Assembly (NCBI GenBank): GCA_025201865.1
Contig: MU602670.1
Span: 19,777-38,119 of the forward strand
DNA: 18,343 bases
Source of the DNA: Ramicandelaber brevisporus
Taxonomy: Eukaryota; Kickxellomycota; Ramicandelaberales; Ramicandelaberaceae
Direction of reading: 5' to 3'
The stretch's first letter is position 1, and the number at the start of each line of letters is the position of its first letter. The notes under the pieces were generated by a model that was not told the origin of the DNA, made no database searches, and was given only the letters and a program-made list of their open reading frames with translations. The position numbers and the translations under genes are program-made. Shown here in pieces: positions 1 through 7,700 of this stretch.

Positions 1-95
1 GCACCTGGTACATCCAGGCCACCTGCGCCACCTCCGGAGACGGTCTCTACGAGGGTCTCGAGTGGCTCTCCCAGACCATCAAGCAGCGCGGTTAA
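1..95 (+). CDS. ARF1: ADP-ribosylation factor (ARF family) small GTPase, C-terminal end only
   Basis: Only the last 30 codons lie in the window; the 5' part is cut by the edge. Reading from base 3, the peptide contains [20 protein letters not shown] followed by a short basic tail. This is the characteristic ARF C-terminus: the [15 protein letters not shown] segment carries the G5 guanine-binding loop and the final helix. ARF GTPases recruit coats and lipid-modifying enzymes to Golgi membranes. The tail fits an ARF1-class protein better than the more divergent ARLs, but the switch regions and myristoylated N-terminus are not visible, so the exact paralogue is not settled. A second TAA follows the stop directly. 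Confidence 0.88.
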   Translation, partial: TWYIQATCATSGDGLYEGLEWLSQTIKQRG

Positions 96-99
96 TAAA
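94..99 (+). promoter_or_regulatory. AATAAA hexamer overlapping the ARF stop codon
   Basis: The sequence GTTAATAAAAAAAC runs through the stop codon, so a canonical AATAAA polyadenylation hexamer begins on the second base of the stop. Whether it is used is unknown; T-rich sequence that could hold alternative 3'-end signals continues for about 150 bp. Confidence 0.3.
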
Positions 100-513
100 A
101 AAACAAATCGCTCTTCTTTAAGCTTTTGTTTTAGTTCCTCATTCATCACAATCACATCTTTTTTACTCCATAGTCTACTTCGTTATTGTTGTTCATCATA
201 CTATCTTTCCCATCCCTCTCTCTCACACACTTTTTTTTTTATTACCCTCTTTTATTATCAACATGCATGATGTTTTCAGCTATACCAATGTATCTTAACA
301 GAATCTCGGTGTGGCATTTGAGCCGAACGTGTTCATGAACCGTGCTCTTTCTCTCTCTGAGCGTGATTGTGTGAGTGAATGTGCGTGTGTGTGCGCATCA
401 AAGTTCATTACCTCCGAATTGGCCGTGATCGCTAACTTTTCTTGCCAACTCTTTTTCCCCCTCCCTCTTCCCGCTTCGCAATCGCTACTTGCTCCAAGTC
501 TCTTTTGTTCAGA
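96..513. other. Intergenic: ARF 3' UTR and Pik1 5' leader
   Basis: This 418-bp spacer holds no supported gene. It contains an oligo-T run near 230-240, a CT/CA-rich stretch and a pyrimidine-rich leader just before the Pik1 start. A GTGAGT donor-like motif at 371-376 and a TTGTTCAG acceptor-like motif ending at 512 could delimit a 142-nt intron in the 5' UTR; this is speculative. Confidence 0.5.
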
Positions 514-3500
514 ATGTCGTCGCAGGCACTGCTCCTGCGGCTGTTTACTTCGCAGTTCTTCAACTCGTGGCTTGCAGTGTCGTACCTGTTCAAGTACCCT
601 GCCTCCGTCGGCATCCAGCACTACCTCTGCGAGCGACTCGCCAAGTGCCCCACCGAGGAACTCGAGTTCTTCATTCCGCAACTGTGCCACTTCCTGATCA
701 CTCAGCCAGACAATGCCATTGCGCTCGAGGCGTTCCTGCTGGATCTGTGCAGATCGTCCACGCATATTGCGCTCTTGACGTACTGGTTCTTCCAGGCGTA
801 TCTGTCGGATTTGCTTGGGCAGCCGCACACGCCGTCGTTTAGAGTGTGCAGACGTGTGTTCAATGAGTGTCAGCAGATTCTGTTTGCTAGTGGTAGCAAT
901 CGCAACATCAGAAGCATTACGAATGACACTGAAGCCGGTGCTGGAGGTGAAGCGACGCAAGACCAGGATGAGAGTTCGGCATTGCCGATTTCGCAGACGG
1001 GATGGTCGCCTCATCGTCAGCCAGTTCGCGAAAATGTCCAAGCTGCCATCATTGGGATGGGTGCTATTCTGGCAGCATTTGGCATGCCTGAGCTGAGCCA
1101 GCACATTGGAAGAATGGCCACTGTGCAAGGTCGTCGCACAAGGTCGCTGTCGCGCGTCATGGATGATCTTATTGACATGACGGATTCGCTAACTGTTGCG
1201 AGACCACGGCATCAGCCGCCAGCAATTGAGCAGACTCCAAAGATTGTTGCCCCTGCATTGGGTGCTTCAGATGCGACAATTGCCAGTGAAGAACGCAAGT
1301 TTGATTCTCCAGCACTCGAGAGTGACCAGGATGTATCAACGCCAGACATGGTTGCGACAGCTCAGCAGCAAGCTCAGCAGCAGCAGCCTCCGCAGATTGG
1401 CAAAACACGCGCTCATACTACAGTTGAGAAGGTGCAGATGGCAACTCGTGCACCAACCCTCTTGGAGATGCACAAGGGTAATGCATTCTCCACGAGAAAG
1501 TATCTGGCTGATGATTCCGTGACATTAACCAGCAGCAGCGGAAGTGTTCCGCTAGTCGAGCGGTCTGCTTCCTATGCTGTTGCCGAGTCTACTGCGACTG
1601 CTACCGAGGCTGCTTTGGTAACTTCACATCCAGCTACATCTGGCAGCGGTGGTGGCAGCAGTGGTGGAGCTGATATGCACTTTGCCTCCCAGATTCAATT
1701 TGTGACTACGCTGGTTGATATTTCCAACCGCGTCTGCATCGTGGCGCGTCCTGGTCGTCCTGCTTCTCTCAAGGCTGAGCTCACTCTGCTAAACCACAAT
1801 CTGCCAGCCGACGTCTGCTTGCCGCTGTGGTGTCCTGCTGAGCATGGTGACTGCAAGGCTATGCACCATCGTATTGTTCGCATCTCGCCCGATGATGCTG
1901 TTGTTTTGAACTCAGCTGAGCGTGCTCCGTATTTGGTGATGGTGGAGGTGCTCGACAATGAGCGGCGCACTGCTGAAGAGTTGAGATTGATCAAGTCTGT
2001 GCAGACCGCCGTCAGCCCAAGCGACTCCACTGATGAGAATGGAGATGGTGAGCGTGCTGAGGGACAAGCTGCAGGCGGCACTTCTCCGCGATATGCTGAT
2101 GCATCCAAGGTTACTGAATGGGCATTTGAGGACGGCCGCGAGTCCACTGACAGCGAAGTTGGTGTCATTCAAACCGTTCCACAGCAACCACAGCAACGTC
2201 AACCAGCCGCCACTGCCTCGGCCTCATCAGCATCAGCATCAACATCAGCATCAGCAGCGTCATCGGTTCCGCTGGGCAACGATGACTTCTCTGAAAGAAT
2301 GCGCACAGCTGCTATTCTTTTGGCTCAGATTACACAGACTGGCGGCAGATCCAGCGGCGCAGGTGTAGCTGGAGACAATGGCTCATCAAACAACCCAGCT
2401 GGCGGTCCAAGCAATGACGGACCAGGCATGATGGCAGCGCTCAAGAATCCAGGCATGGAGGAAATTCGAGCACGCATTGTGAGAGAAATGCTGGCAATGG
2501 AAGAGGAACGCCTCAATAAATTGGCAACCGCACCTGTCATCGCTGCTGCCGCTCCCGCAGCAATAACAGCAGCCACTTCGCCAACTTCTGATACCGAGCC
2601 AAACTCCAACTCTACAGCGACAGCAGCTAACAAGACGAGCGATGCATCTGCTCCAGCTGACGATCCAGAGGCTATCAAGCGCCAGGAAGCACTGATGGCA
2701 GCAGCTCGCAAGAAGGATGATCAAAATGCTGCTGCATTCCGTGAGAATTGGGATGTGAAGCGAGAACGCATTCGCAAATCGTCCCCATACGGACATTTGA
2801 CCAACTGGCATCTGTTCAGTGTAATTGTAAAGACGGGTGCAGACTTGAGACAAGAGCAGTTGGCTCTTCAGTTGATTCTATCGATGCAGCGCATTTGGGA
2901 AGAAGAGCAGCTGGATATTTGGGTGAAATACTACAGAATTCTAGTTACATCGAACAACTCAGGGTTGGTTGAGACTATTCAAAATACAATCTCAGTTCAC
3001 TTGATGCGCAAGGATGCCTATGCGCGTAGAATGAATGCACTTGGCCAGGAATTCACAATCTCCGACTACTTTATTCGTGAATATGGCGTGCCTGGCTCGC
3101 CTGATTTCATGGTTGCCCAGCATAACTTTATGGTTTCACTTGTTGGCTATTCTCTGGTTACTTATATTCTAGCACTGAAGGATCGACACAATGGAAATAT
3201 CTTGCTGGATACTCAGGGCCATTTGGTCCACATTGACTTTGGATTCATGCTGAGCAACTCCCCTGGTTCAGTTAACTTTGAGTCTGCTCCATTCAAGCTA
3301 ACTCAGGAATATATTGATTTACTTGGTGGAATGGAAAGTGCCAAGTTTGCCGAGTTTAAGGCACTCCTCAAGAAGGGATTCATGGCACTGCGCAAGTATG
3401 CGGAGCGAATTATCATGCTGGTTGAGATGATGCAGATTGATTCAAAACTGCCCTGCTTTGCATTGGGACCAGCTTCGGTGACTCAGCTGAGAGACCGATT

Positions 3501-3624
3501 CCACTTGTCATTGACCGAGCAGCAAGTGAGTGATTTGGTCGAAAAGATGGTTGCATCCAGTGCCTGCAACTCATACACTAGATTGTATGACGCTTTCCAA
3601 TACTATACTAATGGCTACCTCTAA
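514..3624 (+). CDS. PIK1: Phosphatidylinositol 4-kinase, Pik1 / PI4K type III beta
   Basis: Makes phosphatidylinositol 4-phosphate, chiefly at the Golgi. From the ATG at 514 the protein is 1036 residues, close to fungal Pik1. Residues 1 to about 125 form the N-terminal lipid kinase unique (LKU) helical domain (ALLLRLF, HYLCERLA, LEFFIPQL). Residues 173-200 form a hydrophobic helix ending in AFGMPELSQH, matching the region that binds frequenin (Frq1) in yeast Pik1. Residues 389-485 are the second conserved domain. Low-complexity Ala/Ser/Gln stretches lie between. The kinase domain spans about 743-1036, with K773 in SVIVKTGADLRQE, the catalytic loop DRHNGN at 890-895 and the DFG aspartate at 908. 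It ends YDAFQYYTNGYL, as in the family. An in-frame ATG at 442 would add 24 low-complexity residues; 514 is preferred because LKU homology begins there. Confidence 0.95.
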   Translation: MSSQALLLRLFTSQFFNSWLAVSYLFKYPASVGIQHYLCERLAKCPTEELEFFIPQLCHFLITQPDNAIALEAFLLDLCRSSTHIALLTYWFFQAYLSDLLGQPHTPSFRVCRRVFNECQQILFASGSNRNIRSITNDTEAGAGGEATQDQDESSALPISQTGWSPHRQPVRENVQAAIIGMGAILAAFGMPELSQHIGRMATVQGRRTRSLSRVMDDLIDMTDSLTVARPRHQPPAIEQTPKIVAPALGASDATIASEERKFDSPALESDQDVSTPDMVATAQQQAQQQQPPQIGKTRAHTTVEKVQMATRAPTLLEMHKGNAFSTRKYLADDSVTLTSSSGSVPLVERSASYAVAESTATATEAALVTSHPATSGSGGGSSGGADMHFASQIQFVTTLVDISNRVCIVARPGRPASLKAELTLLNHNLPADVCLPLWCPAEHGDCKAMHHRIVRISPDDAVVLNSAERAPYLVMVEVLDNERRTAEELRLIKSVQTAVSPSDSTDENGDGERAEGQAAGGTSPRYADASKVTEWAFEDGRESTDSEVGVIQTVPQQPQQRQPAATASASSASASTSASAASSVPLGNDDFSERMRTAAILLAQITQTGGRSSGAGVAGDNGSSNNPAGGPSNDGPGMMAALKNPGMEEIRARIVREMLAMEEERLNKLATAPVIAAAAPAAITAATSPTSDTEPNSNSTATAANKTSDASAPADDPEAIKRQEALMAAARKKDDQNAAAFRENWDVKRERIRKSSPYGHLTNWHLFSVIVKTGADLRQEQLALQLILSMQRIWEEEQLDIWVKYYRILVTSNNSGLVETIQNTISVHLMRKDAYARRMNALGQEFTISDYFIREYGVPGSPDFMVAQHNFMVSLVGYSLVTYILALKDRHNGNILLDTQGHLVHIDFGFMLSNSPGSVNFESAPFKLTQEYIDLLGGMESAKFAEFKALLKKGFMALRKYAERIIMLVEMMQIDSKLPCFALGPASVTQLRDRFHLSLTEQQVSDLVEKMVASSACNSYTRLYDAFQYYTNGYL

Positions 3625-3989
3625 AATAACAAATAGCAAACAAACAAATAACAAAAAAGTAACACTCAACTACTCATTCCATTTTTTTTCAAACACTTAA
3701 ATACTAACAATAATTACCATCTTAATCCAAACTTTATTATCATTAGTAGTATTAGTATTGTTATTAGTATTAGTATTGTTGAAATTGCCATGGCATTGCG
3801 TTTATCTTCATGAATCGTCAGCCCACTCTGTTGATCACACAGGCTCAAGTTCACACCAATCTCGATCTCCTGGGCAGATGTACATTCTCTTTCAACCCCC
3901 TTGCAGTACCTGATATTTGATGCACCGCACAGTGTGAATTGCTCTTCAGCCAAACAAAGAGAACAACAATTCACACACACACACATAGT

Positions 3990-4050
3990 TTGCTCTGCTT
4001 GCCTGTCTGCCTGCCTGTCTGCTTGCTTGCCTGTCTGCCTACCTGCTTCC
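3990..4050. repeat. Pyrimidine-rich TGCC/TGTC microsatellite
   Basis: Imperfect tandem TGCC, TGTC and TTGC tetranucleotides occupy this stretch, next to a CA-dinucleotide run at about 3971-3985. It is simple-sequence DNA in a probable promoter or leader. Confidence 0.7.
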
Positions 4051-4680
4051 CGACTGACGCTACTGGCTAGTCGTTGCTATCACTCTCCAATAACTCTATC
4101 AAAAAGATACTCTTCGTTTGCTCTATTTGTTTGTTTGCCTTCCTGTTTGTTCGATAGACGGCAGCAGCTTTCCGAGCTACTATTAGCACACGATGGAGGA
4201 GCGACACCAATACCACGAGCAACAGCTACCGCCGTCTTACTATGGTACGTTCAATCCGATCACATAGCCTCTACAGTACACCATCGATATCGAGTTTACA
4301 ATAGTATCCGATTTCACTCTCAGTCTCTCTCAGTCTCTCACTCAGTCTCTGTCTCTCCGCGGTTACAATATCGTAGACTTTACATCGGCCTGTTTTACAA
4401 TGGTTTCTGACCAAAAATAGCTCCCCAGTATTGACTGACAATGACGTGCTTCATTCTCTCGCTCATTGTTACTTTTGCCTTCGTTTTTGCTTTCGTTTTT
4501 GTTTCTGCTTTGTTTTTTTTTTTGCTATTGTTGTCACAATTGCTGTTGACTGTCACTCACTGAACATCTTCTCGGATTGTGGTGTTTACCTTTCTCATAT
4601 ACATATTGCTGACTGGCAACAACGCGTACACGCGAGTATATGTGTGTGTGGCCCATCGCATACTTACTGCCGGCGCTGCC

Positions 4681-4704
4681 TTGCCTTGCCTTGCCTTGCC
4701 TTGC
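4681..4704. repeat. TTGCC pentanucleotide repeat, about 4.8 units
   Basis: Four perfect TTGCC units followed by TTGC lie about 85 bp upstream of the chitin synthase start, within the pyrimidine-rich leader. Confidence 0.8.
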
Positions 4705-4788
4705 ATTCATTGTCTCGCCCACGTAACACAACCGAATATTCTTCTTCGTACACTCTCTTCGTCTGCCTCTCTTTGCGTTTACTCTGCA

Positions 4789-7700
4789 ATGTCGACCGAT
4801 TCGTCCGATACTCCACTGCTGCTGAACAATGCTGCCGAGGATGCTACGTCGTGTTCTTCGTTTTCTTTTGATCGTACAGACCACGCTCTACAACCACAAC
4901 TGCAGCCACAGCTGCAACCACAGAATCAGCCGACTATGCAGCGATCAACTTCTCGAATGTCTCGCATGACTTTTGAGGCGTCAGAGTTTGACGGCGATGG
5001 CGATAATCCCGTCACATACTTTGAACAAGTTGCAGCAGAAGCCGTGACATCCGTGGCCGTGATGGCTGGTGCGCTGAGTCCACCTTCGCCCGAATCGCTG
5101 CGATCCCATCCAACTACAACTGCAACGAGTGCGAGTGTGTCTCACCAGCCGCAGCAGCAGTATCCATCGTTGACACGAGCGTCATCCAATCGTCATTTGG
5201 CAGGCTTGCACGAGGGATTTGATGATGGTGATGGCATTAATGGTGGTGTTGTTGTTCCAGGCATTAACGATGATGTGTATGCGCCACCAGGAGTGACATC
5301 TGCCGTTTCTATTCTTCCAGTGATGTCTTCTCATCGCAGAGCAGTTTCAAACACTTCTGTTGCTGGTGATGTTAGGCTGAATAGCACAGATGATTTGCCA
5401 AGAATTGGCCCAGTTAGTACAGCTGACTCAACTCATCTACACAGTGTATCTGCGAGAGATCCAGGTCGCAACGTGAGCACTCGTTTCCTACAAGGACTCG
5501 CTGCTGCACGGTCAGCTGGATTACAGCCACTGTCTCGACTTCATGCTGCCTCAAGATCTGGCGGTTCTGCGAGCAGTGTAGGTGGCGGTGGTGGTGTTGG
5601 TATTGGGGTTAATGGCACTGGTGGCAGTGGAGCAGGTGGTGGTGGTGGTGGTGGTGGTAACAACCGACGTGGAGGTGCTAGTGGACGTCTCAGCAAACGT
5701 GGTAAAGGCAAGCGTGCAGCCGGTGGAGATGGCAGTGACAAGCGTATTGGATGTGATCGAGTGTGGATGGTATTCTCTCGTATTGCCACATTTTGGATGC
5801 CAAATGCAGTTCTCAAATGCTATGGAATGTCCAATTCTGAAGTTCAGCAGGCGTGGCGCGAGAAGATGGCGCTGGTCACAATCATTGGCTTGATGTGCTT
5901 CTTGGTTGGCTTTTTGACATTTGGATTCCAGTCATTGTTGTGCTTGACTGGCAAAGATGCACCGGTTCGCACTCACTACAAGAAGCTGGGCACTGGCCAG
6001 GTTGCAATCAATGGACTCGTGTATGAACTGTACAAGTACAAGCACCCAGGTCGATACAGATACTTGCTTGATCCAAAGAATATCAATGTTGGTCGGATGG
6101 ACTTGTCATTTCTGTTCCAGTATCCAAATGGCCAGTGCAAAGGCAAGCTTGATTACCAAGGCAGTACGGTTTCACCTGATGCGCACGGCAATGTGCTGAG
6201 CGTCTATCCGTGCTATGCATATGATTCAGTCACTGGTCGCGTTAATCAAACTGACCAAGGCGCTGACAAGTTTTGCCATTTCAAGAATGGCTTCTTGGGT
6301 CTATCCATCAACGTCACTTATGTTGGTGAACAGTACTACACATGGGACGATATCAAGCAGAATCCGCACCTGGTTGTTTACAATGGCGTAGTGATTGACA
6401 TGCGACGCTTACAGTATCTGAGAGATGGTATCAAACTTCCAGCACTTGTTCAGCGCATTGGCAAACCAACCTCTGAGCCAGCATACAAAGGCGACATCAC
6501 CTTGCGGATGCTCAAATCAGATCCACAGCTCGGCAAGTGTTTGACAGAGATTGCTCGTGCTGGTGTGGTTGACTCACTGTCCTTTGGATGCATGACTGCA
6601 AACATTGTGCTGTATGTGTCGCTTGCTGTGATTTTGGCGGTTGTATTTACTAAGTTTGGACTGGCAATATTCTTTGCATGGTTCATGGGTCGCCGATTAG
6701 GTGTAGTTAGAGAAGAGACGCCAGAGGAAAGAAGGAATCGAATTGCAGCAATCGAAAAGTGGAGTGATGAAAACAATCACTATTCAGCAACAACTTCAGC
6801 CACAACCACCGCTACAGCAGCCGGAGCAGTCCATCCAGCGAGACTCAGTATTGATAGTGGCACTGCAGCAGCAAGTGGTAAGAAGCAGCGTAGATTTAGT
6901 GGATTCACTAGCAGATTCTCAAAAATGTATACAAACGATGAACCAACATTTATTCCTCGTGCCGCAGTTGACAACGTCAGTCGTCCTGGACATCAATCTA
7001 CCAGTTTAATGTCAACTCCAATGCTCGCTGCTTTGCCACCAATCTCAGCTGTCAACAATCAAACGATGAACCAACATTTATTCCTCGTGCCGCAGTTGAC
7101 AACGTCAGTCGTCCTGGACATCAATCTACCAGTTTACAAACGATGAACCAACATTTATTCCTCGTGCCGCAGTTGACAACGTCAGTCGTCCTGGACATCA
7201 ATCTACCAGTTTAATGTCAACTCCAATGCTCGCCGCTTTGCCACCAATCTCTGCTATCAACAATGCTGGCGGCACTCTCACCACTGCCCAACTGCAGAAG
7301 CGATATCGACAGTCAGTGATGGCGCCTCATTTGAATGCACTTGTCAGCTCCACAGCTGGTCCAGGCGATGTATCCCCAGAGTGGTCGCCTCGGATGCGCT
7401 CTCAGCCTGAATTGCCAGCCATTGCTGACTTGGGTTTGAACGAAATTGAGTTTGGAGCACCTTTGCCACAGCCACAGCTGCCTGGTGGTTTGACCAGTGG
7501 CTCGCGTCGTGATTCCTCCTTTGATTACCTGCGCTCCAGTGGCACTCGAGCCGGCGGTGCAGACTCTCGTCATCATCAACAGCAGCAACAGCAGCTTCTT
7601 CTCGCCTCTCCGTACAACTTCCGTCTGGCTTACACCATTCTGATGGTCACTTGTTACTCTGAAGGAATGCAAGGCATTCGCTCCACCTTAGACTCGTTGG

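Larger units (their letters stand above)
3625..4788. other. Long intergenic spacer with simple repeats (Pik1 3' end, chitin synthase 5' region)
   Basis: This 1164-bp spacer has no supported gene. An eight-T tract lies at 3682-3689, 58 bp after the Pik1 stop. ATTAGTATTGTT-type repeats occupy about 3740-3780. A compositionally normal island occupies about 3786-3955. Pyrimidine-rich simple repeats follow: CTGCCTGT-type near 3990-4050, CAGTCTCT-type near 4317-4357, and TTGCC units at 4681-4704. The frame of the chitin synthase is open back to 4579, but that extension is low-complexity and unlike the family. Confidence 0.6.

Noticed and set aside
442-513. 24-residue N-terminal extension of Pik1
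   Set aside because: The sequence is low-complexity leader; conserved LKU homology starts at the ATG at 514.
3714-3986. Minus-strand 90-residue frame
   Set aside because: Its ends are translated CA and TTA/ATT repeats. Only the middle looks protein-like, with no family resemblance; kept as a finding only.
5541-5816. Minus-strand proline-rich frame
   Set aside because: It is the antisense shadow of the chitin synthase polyglycine tract.
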